Assembly (NCBI RefSeq): GCF_028623165.1
Contig: NZ_CP117768.1
Location: 806,001 to 870,000, forward strand
Reading direction: 5' to 3'
Origin: Nostoc sp. UHCC 0926
Lineage (GTDB): Bacteria; Cyanobacteriota; Cyanobacteriia; Cyanobacteriales; Nostocaceae
DNA: 64,000 nucleotides
Below are positions 27,362 through 35,106 of the stretch, in pieces. Under the pieces are notes generated by a model, which saw only the letters and a program-made list of their open reading frames with translations, was not told where the DNA came from and did no database searches. Each line of letters starts with the position of its first letter. Positions within the stretch are counted from its first letter, which is position 1. A program made the position numbers and the translations under genes.

Positions 27362-28618
27362 ATGAAGGTTAGTTTGCAGCCGGCCTTGAATGATGGTAAT
27401 TTGGACGCGAATCAACTGAATAGTCAACGTCAGTTGGGAATTTCGATTTCGGCGATCGCAGAAAATCAAGACCGCAATGTGCCACTGAATTTATGCTTAA
27501 TTCTCGATCATAGTGGTTCCATGAATGGGCGATCGCTAGAAACGGTCAAAAAAGCAGCAAATCGTCTGGTAGATAGACTCAATCCTGGCGATCGCCTCAG
27601 TATTGTAGTTTTCGATCACCGTGCCAAAGTCTTAGTACCTAGTCAAAGTGTTGAAAATCCAGAGAAAATCAAACAGCAAATTAACCGCTTATCTGCCGAT
27701 GGTGGAACTGCGATTGATGAAGGATTGCGCTTGGGGATTGAGGAGTTGGCGAAGGGAAAAAAAGATACTGTTTCCCAAGCTTTCCTATTAACCGACGGGG
27801 AAAATGAACACGGTGATAACAATCGCTGTTTGAAATTCGCCCAATTGGCTGCTAGCTATAATTTGACTTTGAACACTTTGGGATTTGGTGACAACTGGAA
27901 CCAAGATGTTTTAGAAAAAATTGCTGATGCTGGTTTGGGTACTTTATCTTACATTCAAAAACCCGAACAGGCAGTGGATGAGTTTAATCGCCTGTTCAGC
28001 CGCATTCAAACAGTAGGATTGACTAACGCTTATTTGCTATTCTCCCTAATGCCTAATGTCAGATTAGCGGAACTCAAACCCGTCGCCCAAGTTTCCCCAG
28101 ACACAATTGAGTTACCCCTGCAACAAGAAACTGATGGACGTTTCGCTGTACGGTTGGGAGATTTAATGAAAGATGCGGAACGGATGATTTTAGCTAATAT
28201 TTATTTGGGACAATTGCCAACAGGTGAACAAGCGATCGCTAATGTGCAAGTCCGCTACGATGATCCAGCCGCCAACCAGGTAGGTTTATTTACACCAAAT
28301 ATCCCAGTTTATGCCCATGTAGTCAAAAATTACCAAGCAGACCCGAATCCCCAGGTGCAACAATCTATTTTAGCATTAGCTAAGTATCGCCAAACCCAGC
28401 TAGCAGAGACGAAATTACAACAAGGCGATCGCACTGGTGCAGCGACGATGCTACAAACGGCTGCTAAAACCGCGTTGCAAATGGGAGATACTGGTGCAGC
28501 AACGGTGTTGCAAACTTCTGCCACCCAGCTACAATCTGGTGGAGATTTATCCGAAAGCGATCGCAAGAAAACCAGGATTGTCTCTAAAACAATTTTGCAA
28601 GATACCCCTCCGCAATGA
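27362..28618 (+). CDS. von Willebrand factor type A (VWA) domain protein 1
   Basis: This 418-residue protein has a VWA domain at about 40-215 with an intact MIDAS metal site: DHSGSMNG near 49, the Thr loop DGGTAIDEGL near 118 and LLTDGENEHGDNN near 143. A beta-rich domain follows (PNVRLAELKPVAQVSPDTIE). The C-terminal helical tail contains two short repeats (TGAATMLQTAAKTALQ, TGAATVLQTSATQLQ) and ends in KKTRIVSKTILQ. No signal peptide is visible, so it is probably cytoplasmic and binds protein partners. Its stop overlaps the start of the second VWA gene (ATGA at 28615-28618), so the two are translationally coupled. Confidence 0.88.
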   Translation: MKVSLQPALNDGNLDANQLNSQRQLGISISAIAENQDRNVPLNLCLILDHSGSMNGRSLETVKKAANRLVDRLNPGDRLSIVVFDHRAKVLVPSQSVENPEKIKQQINRLSADGGTAIDEGLRLGIEELAKGKKDTVSQAFLLTDGENEHGDNNRCLKFAQLAASYNLTLNTLGFGDNWNQDVLEKIADAGLGTLSYIQKPEQAVDEFNRLFSRIQTVGLTNAYLLFSLMPNVRLAELKPVAQVSPDTIELPLQQETDGRFAVRLGDLMKDAERMILANIYLGQLPTGEQAIANVQVRYDDPAANQVGLFTPNIPVYAHVVKNYQADPNPQVQQSILALAKYRQTQLAETKLQQGDRTGAATMLQTAAKTALQMGDTGAATVLQTSATQLQSGGDLSESDRKKTRIVSKTILQDTPPQ

Positions 28619-29895
28619 AAGTTAAATTGCTATCGGCGTTAAATGACAATAATGTTGATGTGGCTCAGACAAGTAGCCAACGTCAATTGGCAATGACGAT
28701 TTTTGCGATCGCTGGTGAGTTTGACCAAAATCTGCCCCTTAACCTCTGCTTGATTTTGGATAGAAGTGGTTCTATGCATGGACAACCGATTAAAACGGTG
28801 ATCCAGGCGGTGGAAAGATTAATAGATCGGTTGAAAGTTGGCGATCGCATCTCAGTTGTGGCTTTTTCCGGTTCTGCGGAAGTCATTATCCCCAACCAAG
28901 TGATCCAAGACCCCGAAAGCATCAAATCTCAAATTAAAAGCAAACTCAGTGCTAGTGGCGGTACAGTCATCGCTGAGGGTTTGGAACTGGGAATTACAGA
29001 ACTGATGAAGGGCACAAGAGGCGCTGTTTCCCAGGCGTTTCTGCTGACGGATGGGCATGGTGAAAGCGGTTTGCGAATTTGGAAATGGGATATTGGGCGA
29101 GATGACAACAAGCGCTGTCTTGCACTTGCACAAAAGGCTGCCAAACTGAACCTAACTATCAACACTTTCGGATTTGGCAATAGCTGGAATCAGGATTTGC
29201 TGGAAAAAATTGCCGATGTCGGTGGTGGGACTCTAGCCCATATTGAACGTCCTGAACAAGCCGTGGATCAGTTTAGCCGACTGTTTGGACGGATTCAGTC
29301 TATTGGGCTAACTAATGCCTACTTGCTGTTATCTCTAGTGCCCAATGTCCGACTAGCAGAATTGAAACCCATTGCCCAAGTTGCCCCAGACACTATCGAG
29401 TTACCAGTGGAAGCGGAAACTGATGGTAGCTTTGCTGTGCGTTTGGGAGATTTGATGCAAGATGTAGAACGGGTAGTTTTGGCTAATATTTATCTGGGAC
29501 AGTTGCCAGAAGGTAAACAAGCGATCGCGCATCTGCAAATCCGTTATGATGACCCGTTGGTTAACGAACAAGGCTTACTTTCGCCCCTGGTGCCAGTGTA
29601 TGCAGATGTAGTGCGGGCGTATCAGCCGGCATCCAATCCGCAGGTGCAACAATCTATTTTAGCATTAGCGAAGTATCGTCAAACCCAGTTAGCCGAGGCG
29701 AAATTGCAACAAGGCGATCGCACTGGTGCAGCCACGATGCTACAAACAGCAGCTAAAACCGCTTTACAAATAGGAGATAAAGGTGCAGCGACAGTGTTGC
29801 AAACTTCTGCCACTCGCTTGCAAGCTGGAGAACAACTGTCAGATGCAGACCTCAAGAAAACTAGAATTGTATCAAAGACCGTTTTACAGGAATAG
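28615..29895 (+). CDS. von Willebrand factor type A (VWA) domain protein 2 (tandem paralogue)
   Basis: This 426-residue paralogue has the same layout as the preceding gene: MIDAS DRSGSMHG near 49, SGGTVIAEGLELGI, FLLTDGHGES, the beta-rich middle domain and the same helical tail. It differs by an insertion after the third MIDAS loop (SGLRIWKWDIGRDDNKR). The last 60 or so codons are much closer in DNA sequence to the first copy than the rest is, which suggests gene conversion. Its function is unknown; similar cyanobacterial proteins often lie near Ser/Thr kinase and phosphatase genes, but none are adjacent here. Confidence 0.88.
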   Translation: MKVKLLSALNDNNVDVAQTSSQRQLAMTIFAIAGEFDQNLPLNLCLILDRSGSMHGQPIKTVIQAVERLIDRLKVGDRISVVAFSGSAEVIIPNQVIQDPESIKSQIKSKLSASGGTVIAEGLELGITELMKGTRGAVSQAFLLTDGHGESGLRIWKWDIGRDDNKRCLALAQKAAKLNLTINTFGFGNSWNQDLLEKIADVGGGTLAHIERPEQAVDQFSRLFGRIQSIGLTNAYLLLSLVPNVRLAELKPIAQVAPDTIELPVEAETDGSFAVRLGDLMQDVERVVLANIYLGQLPEGKQAIAHLQIRYDDPLVNEQGLLSPLVPVYADVVRAYQPASNPQVQQSILALAKYRQTQLAEAKLQQGDRTGAATMLQTAAKTALQIGDKGAATVLQTSATRLQAGEQLSDADLKKTRIVSKTVLQE

Positions 29896-29925
29896 CCCTT
29901 TGATAATTTGTAATTTGTAATTTTT

Positions 29926-29998
29926 ATGCAAACTACTGGTATTCATTATGTAAATATTATATTATTTGCTCTGATTAGGAACGCTCAAAAAATCTAAA
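29926..29998 (+). pseudogene. Decayed 5' fragment of a VOC gene
   Basis: ATGCAAACTACTGGTATTCA followed by TTATGTAAATATTAT and GAACGCTCAAAAAATCTAAA matches the first 70 bases of the intact VOC gene at 30473, which opens ATGAAAACTACTGGTATTCA and reaches GATCGCTCCAAAAAATTTTA. The reading frame closes after about 23 codons. The fragment abuts a miniature element at about 30003. Confidence 0.8.
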
Positions 29999-30002
29999 AC
30001 AA

Positions 30003-30093
30003 TAGACATCTCCAGAAATTAATTATGCGTTGCCCAAAATCCTTGGTAGGCACAATTCAGGAATTGTGCCTACGACATTTTCGGATATGTCTA
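30003..30093. repeat. Miniature element with TAGACAT ends and a central palindrome
   Basis: Imperfect terminal repeats TAGACATCTCC (30003-30013) and GGATATGTCTA (30083-30093) flank a perfect palindrome. In the palindrome GTAGGCACAATTC (30046-30058) pairs with 30061-30073 around AG. No gene fits inside. A related end-like sequence (ATATCCGAAAATGAG) occurs near 60294. Confidence 0.65.
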
Positions 30094-30155
30094 ATAAGCA
30101 TCTTTTCCAATTAAGCTTTATTTAAAGATACAATTAAACCTTAATTGCTTTTAAA

Positions 30156-30335
30156 TCATCTAAATTCTATCCTTAGCTTTACACTAAAATAAATGCGTTC
30201 TCTAGCTCTCTGGATGATTTCTGCATCTTCAGCTTTAGACATCGCAATTTCACCCACGTGAATGGTGTCGATACCTGCATCACGTAGCAATGCTGCCGCA
30301 GAGAGTGGTAATCCCTGACGGGGCAACAGTTTCAT
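30156..30335 (-). pseudogene. Truncated DUF5615 PIN-like toxin gene
   Basis: From ATG at 30333-30335 the product reads MKLLPRQGLPLSAAALLRDA, then GIDTIHVGEIAMSKAEDAEI. This matches the N-terminal half of DUF5615 (PIN-like) toxin components of DUF433/DUF5615 modules, which are normally about 110-120 residues long. After QRARER the family sequence is lost (IYFSVKLRIEFR) and the frame ends at about 59 codons, without the catalytic LDADFH-type motif. It is therefore a remnant, not an active toxin. Confidence 0.75.
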
Positions 30336-30474
30336 CGCGGTTAGGTAGTTCAATGATGCTATCGTCTAAGTAGGACGATGCAAAAATTAAGGCTTGCTGA
30401 ATATCTTCCAAAAAATAGCAAAACTCTGCTAGAAGTGCTACAGATAAATGTTTAGTAGCTTGAGAAGTACACAT
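30281..30474 (-). pseudogene. Remnant of a DUF433 antitoxin gene
   Basis: On the minus strand the frame from 30474 reads LSVALLAEFCYFLEDIQQALIF-like sequence and then ASSYLDDSIIELPNRDE. This resembles the C-terminal end of DUF433 antitoxins (L-x-x-EDIxxALxFA). The family's N-terminal part is missing, and the 3' end overlaps the toxin start in another frame, as in intact modules. Its 5' end overlaps the start of the VOC gene on the other strand, so the antitoxin was probably truncated when the VOC copy arrived or was rearranged. Confidence 0.6.
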
Positions 30475-30859
30475 GAAAACTACTGGTATTCATCATGTAG
30501 CCATTATTTGTTCCGACTACGATCGCTCCAAAAAATTTTATGTAGAAGTTTTAGGATTTCCGATTATTCAAGAGACTTTTCGCACCGAGAGAAATTCTTA
30601 TAAATTAGATTTACGAGTTGGACAAAATGCTCAAATAGAGCTATTCTCTTTCCTAAATCCTCCAGAACGGCCTAGTAAACCAGAGGCTTGTGGTTTAAGG
30701 CATATTGCTTTTAAAGTTGATGATGTTGAGGAAACTGTTTTTTATTTAAAATCGAAAGGAGTGGAGGTAGAAAATATCAGAGTTGATGAAATTACAAATA
30801 AAAAATTTACTTTCTTTAAAGACCCAGACAATTTACCATTAGAAATTTATGAGCGTTAA
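30473..30859 (+). CDS. VOC (glyoxalase/bleomycin-resistance) superfamily protein, YaeR-like
   Basis: This 128-residue protein has the two beta-alpha-beta-beta-beta modules of the vicinal oxygen chelate fold. The opening is TTGIHHVAIICSDYDRSKKF, with metal-ligand His near residue 7. The second half has GLRHIAFKVDDVEETVFYLK (second His) and ends with FFKDPDNLPLEIYER, carrying the conserved Glu. It is closest to the SMU1112c/YaeR subgroup, whose substrate is unknown. A terminator at 30869 follows. Degenerate fragments of the same gene lie on both sides. Confidence 0.88.
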   Translation: MKTTGIHHVAIICSDYDRSKKFYVEVLGFPIIQETFRTERNSYKLDLRVGQNAQIELFSFLNPPERPSKPEACGLRHIAFKVDDVEETVFYLKSKGVEVENIRVDEITNKKFTFFKDPDNLPLEIYER

Positions 30860-30868
30860 AATTATTTG

Positions 30869-30889
30869 AAACCCACAGAGGTGGGTTTT
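30869..30889 (+). terminator. Terminator after the VOC gene
   Basis: AAACCCAC (30869-30876) pairs with GTGGGTTT (30881-30888) over a 4-base loop AGAG, starting 10 bases after the stop. The T-run is short (the stem's own TTTT). Confidence 0.6.
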
Positions 30890-30977
30890 GTCTATATAGC
30901 CGCGAATTCCATTCGCCAGGGCAGACGTGTTTTTATAAAAGTGAGATACTCCCAGTTGTTTTGATTATAAGTCAACT

Positions 30978-31475
30978 TTACTGCATAAAATTTATCTCGT
31001 TGTTTGGGGGACAGTAAATACTTCTACCAAAAGAATCGCCAGTTTCTGCATCCATTACTTCCATAATTTTGGCGTTATCAGTGCAAACACTTCTACCTTT
31101 AGACATTCTCAACTCACCTTGGACAAAACCAGTCACTATCCACACCATTCGATTGTTAGAAACCGATGATTTGTACAGTCCTGTTTTGGCTGCAAATTCC
31201 TCGTATGTTGTAAGTTTTGCTTCTGTTATTTGCATCTTACTAGACTTTTTGATAACACGTTCAATCGTAATCAAGCGACTTGCTGGTAGGTTATTATTTG
31301 TAGGGTATATTCGTACTCTTGAGTTAAATGGTATTGGTTGATTGACTTGCTTTTTTGTCTGTACTGGTTTAGCTGTGACTGTCTGCACGAGCAATAAACT
31401 AGTGGTGCTAGCAAATACAAAAGCAGATAATGAAGTTATTGTAAAAATATTAACTATAGTGCAAATGCGCTTCAT
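30978..31475 (-). CDS. Secreted protein of unknown function
   Basis: This 165-residue protein opens with a signal peptide (ICTIVNIFTITSLSAFVFAS, then a likely cut after AKP or TVTA near residues 33-36). The mature part is basic, with ASRLITIERVIKKSSKMQIT and VWIVTGFVQGELRMSKGRSV. Two cysteines near 136 and 157 may form a disulfide. I do not recognise the family. It is a single gene with clean ends between the VOC gene and the decayed VOC fragment, suggesting a small accessory-gene island. Confidence 0.7.
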   Translation of the reverse strand: MKRICTIVNIFTITSLSAFVFASTTSLLLVQTVTAKPVQTKKQVNQPIPFNSRVRIYPTNNNLPASRLITIERVIKKSSKMQITEAKLTTYEEFAAKTGLYKSSVSNNRMVWIVTGFVQGELRMSKGRSVCTDNAKIMEVMDAETGDSFGRSIYCPPNNEINFMQ

Positions 31476-31530
31476 AATACTCAGAATCCTAACAACTTAC
31501 AACACCAGTTTAATTAATTCCTAATTACGC

Positions 31531-31600
31531 TTACAAGTAAAAAATTTATTTTCTTTATCAACCCAGATAATTTATTATTAAATATTGATGAAAATTATAA
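31531..31600 (+). pseudogene. Decayed 3' fragment of a VOC gene
   Basis: TTACAAGTAAAAAATTTATT, TTCTTTATCAACCCAGATAA and TTTATTATTAAATATTGATG align base by base with the last 60 bases of the intact VOC gene (ACAAATAAAAAATTTACTTT, CTTTAAAGACCCAGACAATT, TACCATTAGAAATTTATGAG). The intact upstream part is missing. Confidence 0.75.
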
Positions 31601-31670
31601 TATATAGATGTTTTGATTAAAGAATTTCAGATAAACAGCAAATGAGCGAGCTATTTGGTAAAATTCTCAA

Positions 31671-32522
31671 ATGTTTGACAATATCTGCAAATTTTTAGCT
31701 GAAAATTTCTCTAGTGACTTTGCCACTTGGTTATTAGGCGAACCCATTACTTTCACAGAACTAAGTCCAAAAGAATTATCTCTCGAACCCATTCGCGCTG
31801 ATGCCCTAATTCTGCTACAGTCGGAGCAAAGCATATTACATTTGGAATTTCAAACCCAAGTGGATGCGGAAATTCCTTTTCGGATGATTGACTATCGGTT
31901 GCGAGTATATCGCCGTTTTCCAGACAAAGTAATGCATCAAGTTGTAATTTATCTCAAGCAGACAAATTCAACTTTGGTGCAACAAAATACATTTACAATT
32001 TCTAGAACACGCCATGAATTTGCAGTTATCAGACTTTGGGAACAACAAACCGAAGTATTTCTGCGAACACCTGGACTTTTACCGTTAGCGGTGCTGAGTA
32101 GTACAATTGATCCAGAAGTCATACTTAACGAAGTGGCACGGGAAATTAACAGTATTACAGAATCAAGAACTCAAAGTAATATTGCTGCTTCCACGGCGGT
32201 TTTAGCTGGTTTAGTATTAGACAAAGAGGTTATTAGACGAGTTTTGAGGTCAGATATTATGCGCGAGTCAGCAATTTATCAAGATATTTTACAAGAAGGC
32301 AAAGCTGAAGGTAGAGCCGAAGGGAAAGCTCAAGGGAAAGCTGAAGGGAAAGCTGAAGGTAGAGCCGAAGGGAAAGCTGAAGGGAAAGCTGAAGCTTTAC
32401 TTGAAGTGGCAAGCAATCTTTTTAATACTGGTATGCCATTAGAACAGATAGCAAGATTGACAGGGTTATCAATTGAGCAGTTACAGTATTTGCAGGTAAC
32501 TGAGTCTGGTGAGTCCAAATAA
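31671..32522 (+). CDS. Rpn family recombination-promoting nuclease/putative transposase
   Basis: This 283-residue protein starts MFDNICKFLAENFSSDFATW and shows the PD-(D/E)XK core of the family: ELSLEPIRADALILLQSEQSILHLEFQTQ, with the D...ExQ pattern near residues 42-64. It continues with YRLRVYRRFPDKVMHQVVIYL. Between residues about 208 and 245 is a run of GKAEG/GRAEG units encoded by 12-base tandem repeats, followed by a short helix-turn-helix-like end (LEQIARLTGLSIEQLQYLQ). The family is abundant in cyanobacteria; E. coli RpnA promotes RecA-independent recombination. A hairpin at 32526-32550 follows. Confidence 0.88.
   Translation: MFDNICKFLAENFSSDFATWLLGEPITFTELSPKELSLEPIRADALILLQSEQSILHLEFQTQVDAEIPFRMIDYRLRVYRRFPDKVMHQVVIYLKQTNSTLVQQNTFTISRTRHEFAVIRLWEQQTEVFLRTPGLLPLAVLSSTIDPEVILNEVAREINSITESRTQSNIAASTAVLAGLVLDKEVIRRVLRSDIMRESAIYQDILQEGKAEGRAEGKAQGKAEGKAEGRAEGKAEGKAEALLEVASNLFNTGMPLEQIARLTGLSIEQLQYLQVTESGESK
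32290..32400 (+). repeat. 12-bp tandem repeats within the Rpn gene
   Basis: Units of the type GGGAAAGCTGAA / GGTAGAGCCGAA repeat about eight times and encode alternating GKAE/GRAE. Repeat number in such linkers is likely to vary between strains by slippage. Confidence 0.85.
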
Positions 32523-32525
32523 ATA

Positions 32526-32550
32526 ATCGGTGCAGGTTGACTGCACCGAT
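32526..32550 (+). terminator. Hairpin after the Rpn gene (possible terminator)
   Basis: ATCGGTGCAG (32526-32535) pairs with CTGCACCGAT (32541-32550) around a GTTGA loop, 4 bases after the stop. It is followed by TGCACAATTTA, with no strong T-run. It lies between convergent genes. Confidence 0.5.
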
Positions 32551-32586
32551 TGCACAATTTATATTTAATTGCACCGGACATTTCCC

Positions 32587-33684
32587 TCACGCCAATGCTG
32601 AAGCTTGGGGTTTGGCAAAAATCATTCTTCCTGCTGTAGTTTGTAAAGCACTGGTGACTACCACCCGTAATTCACCACCCACATAACTACTACCTTCTTC
32701 AACAACTACCATTGTGCCGTCATCTAGGTAGCCAATGCCTTGACTGGGTTCTTTGCCTTCCTTGAGAATTTTCAAATCCAGGTTGTCACCTGGTAAATAA
32801 CTGGGACGGACGGCATTGACTAAATCATTCACATTCAAAACAGGTACTTTCTGGACGCTGGCGACTTTAGACAAGTTGTAGTCGTTGGTTAACAATGTAC
32901 CGCTGATTTCTTGGGCGAAGCGGACTAACTTCGCATCCACTGTGGGAATATCTTCGTAGTCAACTGCATTAATTACGATGCGATCGGGGTAATCTTCCTT
33001 AATGCGATTAAGAATCTCTAGTCCTCGCCTTCCCCGTACTCGCTTTTGGTCTTTGCTAGCATCCGCTACTTGTTGGAGTTCTTGCAAGACAAACTGTGGC
33101 ACGAGAATTTGCCCTTCCAGAAACCCTGTTTCTAGTAACGCTTCAATGCGACCATCGATAATGCAACTGGTGTCTAAAACTTTGGTATTGGCGGGTTTTA
33201 GCGTTCCTTCCACAACCATCGATTCAACGGTGTTGGGATTAATGAACCGCAATAAGCCTCGTCCGTGGGTATCTGCCAAATTCATGCCAGTGACAGAGAG
33301 GATAATACTACCGACAACTGCTACCAGTGGCTTAATAAATCCAAAATCCGCCGGTATAGGTAGTAAAAATAGTGGGGCTAGCATGAGGTTAGCTAGTAAT
33401 AGCCCAATCACTAAGCCAATGGCACGAGTTAAGATCACTTCCAGAGGCATTTCTTTGACTTGTGATTCTAGGCGACGATATGTCGTCTGGAAACTCAGCC
33501 CGATCGCACCACCAATAATAGCGGCAAAGACGGCGACAACTAAGCGTAAAGCTTCAAGATTTGTTACTTGATCTAGCGTGTCATTGGGTAGCAGTTCAAT
33601 GCTGTAGAACCCTATTCCCGACGCTGCCAGGATAAATGAGAAAACGATAATGGCGTCAAGCATGGTTGTCTTGTTTTCCTGCAA
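32587..33684 (-). CDS. PIN/TRAM domain membrane protein (YacL-like)
   Basis: This 365-residue protein has four hydrophobic segments in the first 150 residues (for example AIIVFSFILAASGIGFYSIE). A PIN nuclease-like domain follows at about 170-290, with the acidic site VLDTSCIIDGRIEALLETGF and later TLLTNDYNLSKVA. A C-terminal TRAM-like RNA-binding segment contains GIGYLDDGTMVVVEEGSSYV. This is the domain order of the YacL family, widespread in cyanobacteria and Firmicutes; its role in RNA metabolism is inferred. It is divergent from hemW, with about 230 bases between the two. Confidence 0.88.
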   Translation of the reverse strand: MQENKTTMLDAIIVFSFILAASGIGFYSIELLPNDTLDQVTNLEALRLVVAVFAAIIGGAIGLSFQTTYRRLESQVKEMPLEVILTRAIGLVIGLLLANLMLAPLFLLPIPADFGFIKPLVAVVGSIILSVTGMNLADTHGRGLLRFINPNTVESMVVEGTLKPANTKVLDTSCIIDGRIEALLETGFLEGQILVPQFVLQELQQVADASKDQKRVRGRRGLEILNRIKEDYPDRIVINAVDYEDIPTVDAKLVRFAQEISGTLLTNDYNLSKVASVQKVPVLNVNDLVNAVRPSYLPGDNLDLKILKEGKEPSQGIGYLDDGTMVVVEEGSSYVGGELRVVVTSALQTTAGRMIFAKPQASALA

Positions 33685-33914
33685 CTGTGTTAACCGATAA
33701 ACTTAAGTATTTTTTATTTCATCGGTAAGATAAACTCATCAATATTGACTTAGACTAAGGGTTTAGTAGGGCAATATCTGCAATTATTATAACCAAAGGC
33801 TTTTATCTTAATATTTTTCATTGTTTCGTTGTAAAACGATAAAAACTTGTATATAAACCACTTATTTTCATTGTCTCTAATTTGCAGTTGGATTAACTTA
33901 AAACTTTTCTCAAA

Positions 33915-35096
33915 ATGAGTCAAAAATTTAGTGTTTCTGGAATTGCGAGTTCTGCTTATGTGCATATTCCCTTTTGCAGACGGCGGTGCTTTTATTGTGA
34001 TTTCCCGGTGTCTGTTGTGGGCGATCGCTTGCGGGGCGAAACATCTGGTACTATCTCCCAATATGTTGAGGTGCTATGTCAAGAAATTGCCATTACACCA
34101 GCATTTGGTCAACCCCTGAAGACAATTTTCTTCGGTGGTGGTACTCCTTCGCTGCTATCAATAGAGCAATTACAACGAATAGTCACAGAGCTAGAGAGGC
34201 GTTTTGGTATTGCATCTGGGGCAGAAATTTCTATGGAAATAGACCCAGCTACCTTTGATTTAGCACATATAGCAGGCTATCGCAATGTGGGCGTGAACCG
34301 AGTAAGTCTAGGTGTACAAGCCTTTCAAGAAGAATTATTGCAAAGGGCGGGGCGATCGCACTCAGTTGAAGATATTTTTGCAGCTGTGGAACTAATCCAC
34401 CAAGTTGAGGTTCCCGAATTTAGTTTAGACTTAATTTCCGGGTTGCCGCATCAGTCTTTGGATCAATGGCAGGATTCGCTAACAAAAGCGGTGGCGCTTT
34501 TACCTACTCACATTTCCATCTATGATCTTACCATCGAACCAGGTACAGCCTTTGGTCGTTACTACAAACCTGGTGATACTCCTTTGCCCACGGATGAAGC
34601 CACAGTCAAAATGTACCAGATGGGGCAGCAGATTTTGACTAGCTCAGGTTATGAGCATTATGAAATTTCCAATTATGCCCAACCTGGTCATCAGTGTCGG
34701 CATAATCGAGTCTATTGGGAAAACCGCCCTTACTACGGCTTTGGGATGGGTGCGGCGAGTTATGTTGAGGGGAAGCGCTTCACTCGTCCGCGCAAGACTA
34801 GGGAATATTACCAGTGGGTACAAGCTGGCGGTGTGATTGATTGTGATCTGACTCCCCCAAAGGAAGTATTGTTAGAGACGTTAATGTTGGGGTTGCGTTT
34901 GGCGGAGGGTTTGAGTTTGGTGACGTTGGCACAGGCGTTTGGGGAAGAGAAGGTAGAAGAGATTTGCAAGTGTTTGCGATCGTATTTTGAGACAGGTTGG
35001 GTGGAAGTTACAGACGGAAGGTTGCGTTTGATTGATCCCCAAGGATTTTTGTTTTCTAATGTGGTGTTGGCTGAGTTGTTTGAGAAGTTAGGGTGA
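33915..35096 (+). CDS. hemW: HemW-type radical SAM protein (coproporphyrinogen oxidase-like)
   Basis: This 393-residue protein has the radical SAM cluster motif C21-x3-C25-x2-C28 (HIPFCRRRCFYCDFP) and the SAM-binding FFGGGTPSLL. GVNRVSLGVQAFQEELLQRA and ISGLPHQSLDQW follow, all as in HemW. The C-terminal HemN-like domain is complete. HemW is a heme-binding chaperone rather than the true anaerobic coproporphyrinogen oxidase, and the absence of the HemN N-terminal extension fits that. The next gene starts 11 bases after the stop and is probably co-transcribed. Confidence 0.9.
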   Translation: MSQKFSVSGIASSAYVHIPFCRRRCFYCDFPVSVVGDRLRGETSGTISQYVEVLCQEIAITPAFGQPLKTIFFGGGTPSLLSIEQLQRIVTELERRFGIASGAEISMEIDPATFDLAHIAGYRNVGVNRVSLGVQAFQEELLQRAGRSHSVEDIFAAVELIHQVEVPEFSLDLISGLPHQSLDQWQDSLTKAVALLPTHISIYDLTIEPGTAFGRYYKPGDTPLPTDEATVKMYQMGQQILTSSGYEHYEISNYAQPGHQCRHNRVYWENRPYYGFGMGAASYVEGKRFTRPRKTREYYQWVQAGGVIDCDLTPPKEVLLETLMLGLRLAEGLSLVTLAQAFGEEKVEEICKCLRSYFETGWVEVTDGRLRLIDPQGFLFSNVVLAELFEKLG

Positions 35097-35106
35097 CGAA
35101 CTGCTT

